This document shows positions 9,597 to 18,254 of a DNA stretch of 64,000 nucleotides, piece by piece; the stretch's first letter is position 1, and the number at the start of each line of letters is the position of its first letter. The notes beneath the pieces are model-generated. The model was not told the DNA's origin. It saw only the letters and a program-made list of their open reading frames with translations, and made no database searches. This DNA is from Rhodoferax sp. (lineage in GTDB: Bacteria; Pseudomonadota; Gammaproteobacteria; Burkholderiales; Burkholderiaceae_C). A program made the translations under genes and the position numbers. The stretch lies in NCBI GenBank assembly GCA_031291305.1, contig JARLJH010000039.1, positions 112,959 through 176,958 on the forward strand, given 5' to 3'.

Positions 9597-10544
9597 CTAA
9601 TGCCCCAGCAAGAGTTGGTCTAATTTGGCGGCATCGGCACAAAACGCACGGATGCCCTCGGCCAGTTTTTCGGTGGCCATGGCGTCCTGGTTCAACGCGA
9701 AGCGGAAGCTGGCTTCGTCATAGTTCACCGGTGCCAAGTCCAGAGCCTGTGCCGCTTGCGCGTCCAATGCACGTGTCAACGGTGCGTTGGTGCCCGCCAG
9801 CGCGGCCAAGAGGTCCGGGCTGATGGTCAGCAGATCGCAACCGGCCAACGCTGTGATCTGACCCACGTTGCGAAAGCTCGCACCCATCACCTCGGTGGCA
9901 ATGCCGAACTTTTTGTAGTAGTTGTAAATCTGCGTCACCGATTTGACACCTGGGTCGTTGGCAAGCGCGTTGTCCGCCTCAACCCAGCCCGCACCGGCAG
10001 ATTTCTTGTACCAGTCGTAAATCCGACCGACAAACGGAGAGATCAATTGCACCTTGGCCTGGCCACATGCCACCGCCTGACAGAACGAAAAAAGCAAGGT
10101 CAGGTTGGTGTGAATGCCGCGGCGCTGCAATTCGGCAGCAGCCTGAATGCCTTCCCAGGTGGAGGCCACTTTGATCAACACGCGGTCGATGTGAATGCCC
10201 TCGGCCTGATACAGCTCAATGATGCGCTCGGCACGGGTGATGGTGGCACTGCTGTCAAAACTCAGGCGGGCATCGACCTCAGTCGACACACGCCCCGGAA
10301 CGATGGACAAAATCTCGCAGCCAAAACGTACCAGCAGACGGTCGGTGATTTCGTCCAACGCACGGCCTTGAAAGCGGGTGGCAGTGTCCGTCAATAGAGA
10401 CCGATATTCGGCCTTTTGCACCGCCTTGAGGATCAAGGACGGATTGGTGGTGGCATCTGTCGGCTGGTAAGCCTCGATCTGCTTGAAGTCGCCAGTGTCG
10501 GCAACCACGGTCGTGAATTGTTTGAGTGCATCAAGTTGGTTCAT
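9597..10544 (-). CDS. tal: Transaldolase
   Basis: 315 residues, normal for transaldolase subfamily 1. The start [20 protein letters not shown], the segment [16 protein letters not shown], the Schiff-base lysine region [12 protein letters not shown], and [14 protein letters not shown] with [14 protein letters not shown] are all characteristic. It moves a dihydroxyacetone unit between sugar phosphates in the non-oxidative pentose phosphate pathway. It is the first gene of the tal-pgi operon and diverges from zwf; the 126 bp between them carry the zwf promoter and a probable HexR operator that could control both directions. Confidence 0.97.
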   Translation of the reverse strand: MNQLDALKQFTTVVADTGDFKQIEAYQPTDATTNPSLILKAVQKAEYRSLLTDTATRFQGRALDEITDRLLVRFGCEILSIVPGRVSTEVDARLSFDSSATITRAERIIELYQAEGIHIDRVLIKVASTWEGIQAAAELQRRGIHTNLTLLFSFCQAVACGQAKVQLISPFVGRIYDWYKKSAGAGWVEADNALANDPGVKSVTQIYNYYKKFGIATEVMGASFRNVGQITALAGCDLLTISPDLLAALAGTNAPLTRALDAQAAQALDLAPVNYDEASFRFALNQDAMATEKLAEGIRAFCADAAKLDQLLLGH

Positions 10545-10605
10545 GTCGCCATTATCTAGCTGAGAAGCCCAGAAATTGTGTCAAAGCAACGCCAGTTACA
10601 TGGTT

Positions 10606-10635
10606 TTGACGAAAAACATGAAACTAAGTTACAGT
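10606..10635 (+). promoter_or_regulatory. Probable zwf promoter
   Basis: TTGACG (10606-10611), an 18-base spacer, then TACAGT (10630-10635). Both hexamers are close to the sigma-70 consensus. The HexR-like palindrome overlaps the spacer and -10 box. Confidence 0.5.
10619..10633. promoter_or_regulatory. Probable HexR operator
   Basis: TGAAACTAAGTTACA is an imperfect palindrome (seven-base arms, one mismatch) and agrees at 12 of 15 positions with the HexR consensus TGTAnTnnnAnTACA described in proteobacteria. It sits between the divergent tal and zwf genes, overlaps the zwf -10 region, and the HexR-like gene lies directly downstream of zwf. Confidence 0.6.
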
Positions 10636-10670
10636 CTCTGGCTAGTTTCTGCAACCACCATCACAACACC

Positions 10671-12125
10671 ATGAGCTTTGATTTAGTACTTTTCGGCGGC
10701 ACCGGCGATCTTTGCTGGCGCAAGCTGATGCCTGCGCTGTTCCAGGCTTTCAAGCACGGCACGCTGCCGACGGGGGGGCGCATCATCGGCATTGGCCGAG
10801 ATGATCTGAGTGACGAGCGCTACCGGGCGCAGATTGCCGCCCGATTTGACCAGGTTGAACTGGAAAAGCGCCCCAGCGACGATGAGTTTGAGCGCTTTGC
10901 TGCCTTGCTGGAATTTGTCAGCATGGACTTGTCCAAGCCAGAGCATTACACCTACCTGAAAAACAAACTGGACCAGCGCCAGGCCGACACGGTGGTGATG
11001 TACCTGGCCACCGCGCCCAACCTGTTTGCCACCATTGCCGAACAACTGGGTGCGGCCGGACTCAACACGCCACATACCCGCATCGTGCTTGAAAAGCCGC
11101 TGGGACATGACCTGGCCAGTAACCGCGCCATCAACCACACGGTGGGACAGGTGTTCCCCGAGCAGCAGATCTACCGCATTGACCATTACCTGGGCAAACC
11201 CGCTGTTCAAAACCTGTTTGCCCTGCGTTTTGGCAACGCCCTGTTCGAGCCGTTGTGGCGACGTGAACACATTGCCAACATCCAGATCACCATTGCCGAG
11301 CAACTGGGCGTGGAAAAGCGCGGCGCGTTTTATGAGACCACGGGCGCCCTACGCGACATGGTGCAAAACCACGCGTTGCAACTGCTGTGTGCCATCGGCA
11401 TGGAGCCGCCCATCAACTCGCACGCCGACGCCATTCGTGATGAAAAACTCAAGGTGCTGCGTTCCCTCAAGCCCTGGACGGCCGAGACCCTGGTGCAAGA
11501 CGTGATGCGCGGCCAATACAGTGCTGGTGCCATTGGTGGCATGGCCGTGCCCGGCTACCGCGAAGAGCTGGGCGTCAACCCGGCCAGCCAGACCGAAACC
11601 TTTGTGGCACTGCGCACCGAGATTTCCAACTGGCGCTGGGCGGGTGTGCCGTTTTACATCCGCACCGGCAAGCGTCTGGCCGGACGTGACGCGCGCATTG
11701 TGGTGAACTTCCGCCCCACACCGCACGCCATCTTCAACTCCCAAATCGGCATGGCCAACCGGCTGGTGATCAATCTGCAACCCAAAGACGGACTGGAGCT
11801 GCACCTGCTGGCTCAGGCGCAGGACAAACGCCAGAACTCCAACAACCTGGCACCCGTGCAGCTTGATCTGGACTTTGACAAGCGCTTTGGTGCCGAGCGC
11901 GTCGGTGCTTATGAACGCCTGCTGCTCGACGTGATTGACGGTCGGTTGAACCTGTTCGTGCGCAGTGACGAGCAGGAAGAAGCCTGGCGTTGGGTCGAAC
12001 CCATCTTGGATTACTGGCAGGCCGACACCCAAGGTCCGCGCCCCTACGCCAGCGGCACCTGGGGGCCCAGCGCGACCAGCGCGATGATCGCGCGCGACGG
12101 TTTTTGCTGGAGCGAGGAATGCTGA
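10671..12125 (+). CDS. zwf: Glucose-6-phosphate 1-dehydrogenase
   Basis: 484 residues from MSFDLVLFGGTGDLCWRKL. This start is preferred over an upstream Met at 10578, which would run through the promoter and add an unconserved tail. It oxidises glucose-6-phosphate to 6-phosphogluconolactone, making NADPH. The nucleotide-binding GGTGDLxxRKL is at residues 9-19, the substrate motif RIDHYLGK near residue 170, and the C-terminal domain carries FYIRTGKRLAGR. hexR follows 18 bp downstream. No pgl or edd/eda is present here. Repression by HexR, relieved by KDPG, is the expected control. Confidence 0.97.
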   Translation: MSFDLVLFGGTGDLCWRKLMPALFQAFKHGTLPTGGRIIGIGRDDLSDERYRAQIAARFDQVELEKRPSDDEFERFAALLEFVSMDLSKPEHYTYLKNKLDQRQADTVVMYLATAPNLFATIAEQLGAAGLNTPHTRIVLEKPLGHDLASNRAINHTVGQVFPEQQIYRIDHYLGKPAVQNLFALRFGNALFEPLWRREHIANIQITIAEQLGVEKRGAFYETTGALRDMVQNHALQLLCAIGMEPPINSHADAIRDEKLKVLRSLKPWTAETLVQDVMRGQYSAGAIGGMAVPGYREELGVNPASQTETFVALRTEISNWRWAGVPFYIRTGKRLAGRDARIVVNFRPTPHAIFNSQIGMANRLVINLQPKDGLELHLLAQAQDKRQNSNNLAPVQLDLDFDKRFGAERVGAYERLLLDVIDGRLNLFVRSDEQEEAWRWVEPILDYWQADTQGPRPYASGTWGPSATSAMIARDGFCWSEEC

Positions 12126-12143
12126 TCCCAACCCGCCTGCATC

Positions 12144-12992
12144 ATGCTTGACCGTATCCGCGCCTGCCTACCCTCCCTGGCGCCCGCCGAGCAACGCGTG
12201 GGCAAACTGGTGCTGGCTGACCCACGTAGTTTTGCACTGCTGCCAGTCAGCGAACTGGCTGACCGTGCCCACGTCAGCAAACCCACCGTGGTGCGCTTTT
12301 GCCGCAGCGTCGGCTATGACGGTCTGTCGGACTTCAAGCTCAAGCTGGCGGGCAGTGTGAGCGAAGGCGTGCCCTTCATTCACCGCAGCGTCGATGTGGA
12401 CGACAAAACCAGCGACATCATGGTGAAAGTCATTGACAACACCGTCGCCGCGTTTTTGAAGTACCGCAATGATGCTTCCGTGGGTGCTATTGACAAGGCC
12501 GTAGCCGCCCTGGTGGCTGCATACAGCGCCGGGCGGCGGATCGAGTATTTTGGCGTCGGCAACTCCGGTATCGTGGCGCGCGATGCGCAGCACAAGTTCT
12601 TCAGACTCGGCATCAACGGCGTCGCCCATAGCGACGGCCACATGCAGGTGATGAGCGCCTCGCTGATGCAGCGCGGTGACTGCGTCATTGTGATCAGCAA
12701 CTCCGGGCGCACCCGGGATTTGATGGACTCATGTGACATTGCCCGAAAGAACGGTGCCACCACCATCGTGATCACCGCCAGCGGCTCGCCGCTGGCCAGC
12801 GCCGGGGACATCCATCTGGCGGCCGACCACCCCGAAGGCTATGAACGCTACAGCCCGATGGTGTCACGCCTGCTGCATCTGATGATCATCGACATTCTGG
12901 CCACCTGTGTGGCGCTGCGCATTGGCAGCGACAAACTGCAACCGTTGCTGCGCGAGATGAAGGACAACCTGCGCAGTAAACGCTACGCTTGA
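12144..12992 (+). CDS. hexR: HexR-like RpiR-family transcriptional regulator
   Basis: 282 residues. An N-terminal HTH (LAPAEQRVGKLVLADP, then ELADRAHVSKPTVVRFCRSVGYDG, residues 12-60) is followed by a SIS sugar-phosphate-binding domain (residues about 125-255) with GVGNSGIVARDAQHKF and VIVISNSGRTRDLMD. This is the RpiR architecture, and the linkage to zwf and the putative operator at 10619 point to HexR, the KDPG-responsive repressor of central carbohydrate genes. It is separated from zwf by 18 bp and most likely co-transcribed, giving autoregulation. A repeat hairpin downstream may end the transcript. Confidence 0.88.
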   Translation: MLDRIRACLPSLAPAEQRVGKLVLADPRSFALLPVSELADRAHVSKPTVVRFCRSVGYDGLSDFKLKLAGSVSEGVPFIHRSVDVDDKTSDIMVKVIDNTVAAFLKYRNDASVGAIDKAVAALVAAYSAGRRIEYFGVGNSGIVARDAQHKFFRLGINGVAHSDGHMQVMSASLMQRGDCVIVISNSGRTRDLMDSCDIARKNGATTIVITASGSPLASAGDIHLAADHPEGYERYSPMVSRLLHLMIIDILATCVALRIGSDKLQPLLREMKDNLRSKRYA

Positions 12993-13003
12993 CTTGCAAG
13001 CTT

Positions 13004-13052
13004 TTTTGGCCTCTAGCCCTTATGTCAAAAGGGCTAGTAGCTATCAAATGGA
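13004..13052. repeat. Dispersed palindromic repeat after hexR
   Basis: A hairpin of the CTAGCCCTT...AAGGGCTAG type with flanks TTTGGCCT and AGTAGCTATCAAATGG, one of the clearest copies. It lies between the convergent genes hexR and the amidohydrolase and could act as a bidirectional terminator-like hairpin. Coordinates are approximate by a few bases. Confidence 0.8.
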
Positions 13053-13058
13053 TATTGC

Positions 13059-14273
13059 TTAGACGACGGCCAGCGGCATGCCCTGCTCCACCAGGCTGGC
13101 GTGCAGCGCGGCCCCCAGCGGCAGCACCTCGTCATTGAAGTCATACCGACTGTTGTGCAGGTGGCAACTGCCCAGCCCGTTGTCTGCGCCCTGCCCCAGA
13201 CGCATGTAGGCTCCCGGCTTGACGCGCAGCATGAAAGAAAAATCTTCGGCCCCCATGGTGGGTTCCAGGTCACGCACCACGTTGGCCACCCCCACCAGAC
13301 TCTCGGCCACGTCACCGGCAAAGCGTGCCTCGGGCGCCGTGTTGATGGTGGCCGGGTACATACGCGTGTAAGTGACCTCGGCACGGGCACCAAAACTCTG
13401 TGCAATGCCGCTGCACAGTTCGGTCAGTCGGTGTTCGATGAGCGACTGCACCGCCGCTGAGAAAGTGCGCACGGTGCCCACCAGCCGGGCGCTGCCGGGA
13501 ATCACGCTCATGGCGTTCACATCACCGGCCTGCAGCGCGCACAGGCTGATCACCGCGCTGTCTATGGGCTTGACGTTGCGCGACACGACGCTTTGCACGG
13601 CGGTGATGATGTGGCCCGCCACCAGCACCGGGTCAATGGTTTGATACGCATGGGCGCCGTGGCCACCTTGGCCAGTGATCTCGATGCTGATGTGGTCAGC
13701 CGCAGCCATCATCGGACCCGGATTGAGGCCAATGGTACCGGGGCGCATGGCGGGCCAGTTGTGCATGCCATATACCGACTGCACCGGAAAACGTTCAAAC
13801 AGCCCGTCTTCAATCATCGCCCGGGCACCGGCGTAGCCCTCTTCGCCGGGTTGAAAAATCAGCACCGCCGTGCCGTCGAACTGGCGCGTCTCGCACAGGT
13901 AGCGTGCAGCCGCCACCAGCATGGCGGTGTGGCCGTCGTGACCGCAGCCGTGCATGCGCCCAGGCTGTGCAGACTTCCAGGCAAAGTCGTTGAGTTCGGT
14001 CATGGGCAGCGCGTCCATGTCGGCACGCAGACCCATCATCCTGCCCGAAGTGTGGCGCTGGCCCCGGATGACGGCGACCAGACCAGTTTTGCCAATGCCG
14101 GTGTGAATCTCATCCACGCCGCATACCTGCAAGGCCTGCTTGACACGACTGGCCGTATACACCTCTTCAAACCCCAGTTCGGGGTGGGCATGCAGATCAC
14201 GCCGAAACGCGGTGATTTCGGGGTGAAACGCCGCAATGTGCGCAAACGCACGGCCACCAACGGAAAAAGACAT
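13059..14273 (-). CDS. M20-family amidohydrolase (HipO/aminoacylase type)
   Basis: 404 residues from MSFSVGGRAF, chosen because TTGGAG lies 6-8 bases upstream; longer in-frame starts exist. The metallopeptidase signatures are complete: FRRDLHAHPELGFEE near residue 25, GLRADMDALPMTE, HGCGHDGHTAMLVAAA (metal ligands), FQPGEEGYAGARAMI, the dimerisation-domain GGHGAHAYQTIDPV and the final metal ligand region MGAEDFSFML. Such enzymes cleave N-acyl amino acids such as hippurate or indole conjugates in the cytoplasm. The substrate cannot be deduced. It is a single gene, divergent from galE by 159 bp. Confidence 0.9.
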   Translation of the reverse strand: MSFSVGGRAFAHIAAFHPEITAFRRDLHAHPELGFEEVYTASRVKQALQVCGVDEIHTGIGKTGLVAVIRGQRHTSGRMMGLRADMDALPMTELNDFAWKSAQPGRMHGCGHDGHTAMLVAAARYLCETRQFDGTAVLIFQPGEEGYAGARAMIEDGLFERFPVQSVYGMHNWPAMRPGTIGLNPGPMMAAADHISIEITGQGGHGAHAYQTIDPVLVAGHIITAVQSVVSRNVKPIDSAVISLCALQAGDVNAMSVIPGSARLVGTVRTFSAAVQSLIEHRLTELCSGIAQSFGARAEVTYTRMYPATINTAPEARFAGDVAESLVGVANVVRDLEPTMGAEDFSFMLRVKPGAYMRLGQGADNGLGSCHLHNSRYDFNDEVLPLGAALHASLVEQGMPLAVV

Positions 14274-14432
14274 CACGATCTCCAACATGTTTGTGTCAAT
14301 CGATTGGGTTATAACGCAACGTTGGTCACGCGAACCGTGAAAGGCCACCCGCAGCCCGCTGAGTCGTCTTGATGGACGGGTTGTCAACGGGTCTAAACTC
14401 AAGGCCATTCCCCACTCTTACAGCAGACCATC

Positions 14433-15452
14433 ATGATCTTTATCACAGGCGGTGCCGGGTACATTGGCTCCCACACTTGCGTGGAGTTACTCAACGCCGG
14501 GCACGCGGTCACCGTGTTTGACAATTTCAGCAACAGCCAGCCTGAAGCGCTGGCACGCGTGGAGCGCATCACCGGAAAAAAAGTGCAGCTGATCGAGGGC
14601 GATATCCGCGACCAGGCAGCCCTGCAAGCCGCCTTGAAAGCCAGCCAGGCCGACGCCGTGATCCACTTTGCCGGTCTCAAGGCCGTGGGTGAATCCGTGG
14701 CCCAGCCGCTACGCTACTACGACAACAACGTATTGGGCACGCTGAAATTGCTGCAGGCCATGCAGGCATGCGAGGTGAAAACGCTGGTATTCAGCTCTTC
14801 CGCCACCGTCTATGGTGACCCGCAACGCCTGCCCTTGACGGAAGATCATCCGCTGTCAGCCACCAACCCCTATGGCCAGACCAAGTTGGTGATCGAGAAC
14901 ATGCTGCGCGACCTGTCCACCAGCGACCCGAGCTGGCGCATCGGTATCCTGCGTTACTTCAACCCGGTGGGCGCACACGCCAGCGGTCTGATTGGCGAAG
15001 ACCCGCAGGGCACTCCTAACAATCTGATGCCGTTTGTCGCTCAGGTGGCCATCGGCAAGCGGGCATTTTTAAACGTCTGGGGCAACGACTACGCCACTCC
15101 AGACGGTACCGGCGTGCGTGATTACATCCACGTGGTGGACCTGGCGCTGGGCCATCTGGCCGCGCTGGACAAACTACAAGCTGCCGATGCGCAGAGCTTT
15201 GCCGTCAACCTGGGCACCGGCATCGGTTACAGCGTGTTGGACATGGTGCATGCCTTTGAGGTGGCCAGCGGCAAGCCGGTGGCCTACCAGATTTCACCGC
15301 GCCGCCCGGGTGATGTGGCTGCTTGTTATGCCGACCCGGCTTATGCCCGCGAACTGCTGGGCTGGCAGGCAAAACGCGACTTGCAAGCCATGTGCACAGA
15401 CAGCTGGCGCTGGCAAAGCGCCAACCCCAACGGTTACAGTTCAGCAGCTTAG
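14433..15452 (+). CDS. galE: UDP-glucose 4-epimerase
   Basis: 339 residues, the usual length. The N-terminal Rossmann motif GGAGYIG (6-12), the SSSATVYG segment and the catalytic YGQTK pair (Tyr about 150, Lys four residues later), followed by RYFNPVGAH and the C-terminal [12 protein letters not shown], identify an extended SDR of the GalE type. It interconverts UDP-glucose and UDP-galactose. It begins a same-strand set with an NDP-sugar synthase and manC, which suggests supply of nucleotide sugars for surface polysaccharide or protein glycosylation. Confidence 0.95.
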   Translation: MIFITGGAGYIGSHTCVELLNAGHAVTVFDNFSNSQPEALARVERITGKKVQLIEGDIRDQAALQAALKASQADAVIHFAGLKAVGESVAQPLRYYDNNVLGTLKLLQAMQACEVKTLVFSSSATVYGDPQRLPLTEDHPLSATNPYGQTKLVIENMLRDLSTSDPSWRIGILRYFNPVGAHASGLIGEDPQGTPNNLMPFVAQVAIGKRAFLNVWGNDYATPDGTGVRDYIHVVDLALGHLAALDKLQAADAQSFAVNLGTGIGYSVLDMVHAFEVASGKPVAYQISPRRPGDVAACYADPAYARELLGWQAKRDLQAMCTDSWRWQSANPNGYSSAA

Positions 15453-15501
15453 ATTGATTTTTTCGGGAGTATTCAAATGACAAGAAACAAAGGAGTCGAC
15501 T

Positions 15502-16605
15502 GTGGCTAAAGGCATGATTCTGGCCGCCGGGCAAGGCACCCGCGTACGGCCACTCACCAAAGACTTGCCCAAACCGATGATCCCCATCCTGGGCAAGCCG
15601 GTGATGGAATACCTGATCGAACACCTGGCCAGCTACGGCATCAAGGAAATCATGGTCAACGTGGCCTACAACCACCACAAGATCGAGCAGTATTTTGGCG
15701 ACGGCCACCGCTGGGGTGTACAGATCGGCTACGCCTTTGAGGGCGTGCGTGAGCATGGCGAGGTGGTGCCCAAGCCCTTTGGTTCGGCTGGCGGCATGCG
15801 CCGTATTCAGGACTTCAGCGGCTTTTTTGACGAAACCACCCTGGTGCTGTGCGGCGACGCCATCATCGACCTGGACATCGGTGCCGCCCTGCACGAACAC
15901 AAGGCCAAAGGCGCCATTGCCAGTGTGGTGACGCTGGACGTACCGCTGAACGAAGTCCAAAACTATGGCGTGGTGGTCGCTGACGGCAATGGTCAGATCC
16001 AGTCATTCCAGGAAAAACCCAAGCCGTCTGAAGCCAAATCGACAGCAGCCAGCACCGGCATCTATATTTTTGAGCCCGAGGTGATCGATCTGATCCCACC
16101 CGGCGTCGTCTATGACATCGGCTCGCAACTGTTTCCGCAACTGGTGGAAAGCAAGGCGCCATTCTTTGCACAAAAGCGTTTCTTTAACTGGATCGACATC
16201 GGCCGCGTGAGCGACTATTGGACGGTGTTGCAGCGTGTGCTGCGCGGCGAAGTGGCCCAGATGAACATGCCCGGGCGCGAGATCAAACCCGGCATCTGGG
16301 TGGGCCTGAACACGCAGATTCCGTGGGATCAGGTCACCATTGAGGGGCCGGTGTACATCGGCTCCAGCGTGCGCATTGAACCCGGTGCCAGCATCATCGG
16401 CCCGAGCTGGATTGGCCATGGCTGCCACATCCGCTCAGGCGCCAAGGTGGTACGCAGCATCCTGTTTGAATACACACGCATCGCTGCGGACATGACCTTC
16501 AAAGAGATGATTGTTTCGCCCACCTATTGCGTTGACCACGCTGGCGACACACTGTACCGCGGCGACGAAACCGTGCAACTGCGCTGGGGTGACTCGCGCG
16601 CTTGA
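15502..16605 (+). CDS. NDP-sugar synthase (nucleotidyltransferase with left-handed beta-helix)
   Basis: 367 residues beginning with GTG (AAAGGAG ribosome binding site at 15488-15495). The N-terminal nucleotidyltransferase motif is AAGQGTRVRPLTKDLPKP (about 8-25), with LVLCGDAIID for metal binding, EKPKPS, and a C-terminal hexapeptide-repeat region (PVYIGSSVRIEPGASIIGPSWIGHGC). This architecture fits mannose-1-phosphate guanylyltransferase or glucose-1-phosphate uridylyl/thymidylyl transferases; the nucleotide and sugar cannot be fixed from sequence alone. The manC gene 34 bp downstream suggests a mannose-related pathway, possibly with some redundancy. Confidence 0.85.
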   Translation: MAKGMILAAGQGTRVRPLTKDLPKPMIPILGKPVMEYLIEHLASYGIKEIMVNVAYNHHKIEQYFGDGHRWGVQIGYAFEGVREHGEVVPKPFGSAGGMRRIQDFSGFFDETTLVLCGDAIIDLDIGAALHEHKAKGAIASVVTLDVPLNEVQNYGVVVADGNGQIQSFQEKPKPSEAKSTAASTGIYIFEPEVIDLIPPGVVYDIGSQLFPQLVESKAPFFAQKRFFNWIDIGRVSDYWTVLQRVLRGEVAQMNMPGREIKPGIWVGLNTQIPWDQVTIEGPVYIGSSVRIEPGASIIGPSWIGHGCHIRSGAKVVRSILFEYTRIAADMTFKEMIVSPTYCVDHAGDTLYRGDETVQLRWGDSRA

Positions 16606-16639
16606 TCCGACTGACTTCGAATCACTTTTTTATTGCAGC

Positions 16640-18103
16640 ATGAACTCACCCATTCTTGTCCAGCCCGTGGTTTTGTCCGGTGGCTCCGGCACCCGCCTGT
16701 GGCCACTGTCACGCGAAAAATATCCCAAACAACTTCTGAGCCTGGTCGGCCAGGACTCCCTTTTGCAGGCCACCGTGCGCCGCGTGACCGGCACGCCTGG
16801 CGTGACCCTGACCGCACCGATGGTGGTATGCAACGAAGAGTACCGTTTTGTTATCGCCGAACAGCTACGCCTGCTCGGTGACAGTGGCGCCGTGGTGTTG
16901 GAGCCTTGTGGAAGAAATACGGCACCAGCCCTCACCCTGTCTGCACTAGCAGCTACCAAAGAAGGAGCAGACCCGGTGTTGCTCGTGATGCCAGCGGACC
17001 ATGTCATCACCGATGTGGCGGCGTTCCAGAAGGTGGTCAGCCAGGGTGCGGCGTTGGCCGCAGCGGGCGTGGTGGTCACCTTTGGCATCACCCCGGACGC
17101 ACCGGAAACCGGTTACGGCTACATCCAGACCGGCGACCTGTTTGGCAGCTCAGCCGACGCGGCTGCGCGCACCATCGCCCGGTTTGTCGAGAAACCTGAC
17201 TTGGCCACCGCCCAGTCCTACCTGGACGCTGGCAATTACCTGTGGAACAGTGGCCTGTTCATGATGCGCGCCTCGGTCTGGCTGTCAGCCTTGGGTGTGT
17301 GCCGTGCCGACATTCTGGCGGCGTGCCAGCTCGCCTGGGAGGCGGGCCAGACTGACGGTGAATTTATGCGCGTCGGCAAAGACCTGTTCGCCGCCTGCCC
17401 GAGCGACTCCATCGACTACGCGGTGATGGAGCGCCTGGCAACCGCCGGCCCCAGCAGCACACTGCCAGCCGGGGTGGTGCTGCCGCTGAACGCGGGCTGG
17501 TCCGATGTGGGTGCCTGGGACGCGCTGTGGCAGGTGCTGCCCAAGGACGCCTCTGGCAACGTGGCGCAGGGTGATGTGATGCTGCAGGACTGCGAGAACA
17601 CGCTGGCGCTGTCCGAGGGCCGTCTGGTGGCCTGTGTCGGCGTGAGTGACCTGGTGGTGGTGGAAACCGCCGACGCCATTCTGGTGTCCCACAAAGACAA
17701 GACCCAGGACGTGAAAAAGATTGTCGACCGTCTGAAAGCGCAAAAACGCACTGAGGGCAGCATCCACCGCAAGGTGTTTCGCCCCTGGGGCTCTTACGAC
17801 GGCGTGGATGCGGGTGAACGCTTTCAGGTCAAGCGCATCGTGGTCAAACCGGGCGGCACGCTCAGCTTGCAGATGCACCACCACCGTGCAGAGCACTGGA
17901 TTGTGGTCAGCGGCACGGCACGGGTTACCAAAGGTGAGGACAGCTTTTTGCTGTCAGAAAACCAGTCCACCTTCATCCCGCTAGGCACCACCCACCGCTT
18001 GGAAAACCCGGGCCGCGTGCCGCTGGAGATGATCGAGGTGCAGTCCGGCTCTTACCTGGGTGAGGATGATATTGTGCGGTTTGAGGACGTGTACGGTCGC
18101 TAG
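16640..18103 (+). CDS. manC: Mannose-1-phosphate guanylyltransferase / mannose-6-phosphate isomerase
   Basis: 487 residues from MNSPILVQPVVLSGGSG; a longer open frame starting inside the preceding gene is rejected. The pyrophosphorylase signature LSGGSGTRLWPLSREKYPKQLL lies at residues 12-33, FVEKPD in the middle, and the C-terminal cupin-type isomerase domain shows RPWGSYDGVDAGERFQVKR and QMHHHRAEHW, the type II PMI zinc ligands. The bifunctional enzyme makes mannose-1-phosphate precursors and GDP-mannose for exopolysaccharide or O-antigen. It is convergent with icd and followed by a strong repeat hairpin. Confidence 0.95.
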   Translation: MNSPILVQPVVLSGGSGTRLWPLSREKYPKQLLSLVGQDSLLQATVRRVTGTPGVTLTAPMVVCNEEYRFVIAEQLRLLGDSGAVVLEPCGRNTAPALTLSALAATKEGADPVLLVMPADHVITDVAAFQKVVSQGAALAAAGVVVTFGITPDAPETGYGYIQTGDLFGSSADAAARTIARFVEKPDLATAQSYLDAGNYLWNSGLFMMRASVWLSALGVCRADILAACQLAWEAGQTDGEFMRVGKDLFAACPSDSIDYAVMERLATAGPSSTLPAGVVLPLNAGWSDVGAWDALWQVLPKDASGNVAQGDVMLQDCENTLALSEGRLVACVGVSDLVVVETADAILVSHKDKTQDVKKIVDRLKAQKRTEGSIHRKVFRPWGSYDGVDAGERFQVKRIVVKPGGTLSLQMHHHRAEHWIVVSGTARVTKGEDSFLLSENQSTFIPLGTTHRLENPGRVPLEMIEVQSGSYLGEDDIVRFEDVYGR

Positions 18104-18125
18104 AGGCCTGCCTCGTCAATCCCAA

Positions 18126-18200
18126 ATAGCTACATAATATGTAGCAATATATGTATAAACCATAAGGGCTACAGGCATAAAATGCTTGTAGCCCTTATCT
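18126..18200. repeat. Dispersed palindromic repeat with long hairpin between manC and icd
   Basis: ATAAGGGCTACA (18162-18173) pairs perfectly with TGTAGCCCTTAT (18187-18198); an inner GCAT/ATGC stem extends it to about 16 bp with a 3-base loop and one mismatch. An adjoining half ATAGCTACATAATATGTAGC (18126-18145) is itself a small palindrome. It lies between two convergent genes, so it could terminate both transcripts. Confidence 0.8.
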
Positions 18201-18254
18201 ATCGGCGAGCCATGCACGCCCCAGCGCGCGCTGGGGGGCAAATCGCAAACTCTC

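Noticed and set aside
16511-16639. Extended N-terminus of manC
   Set aside because: It lies inside the preceding gene; the conserved pyrophosphorylase motif starts right after the ATG at 16640.
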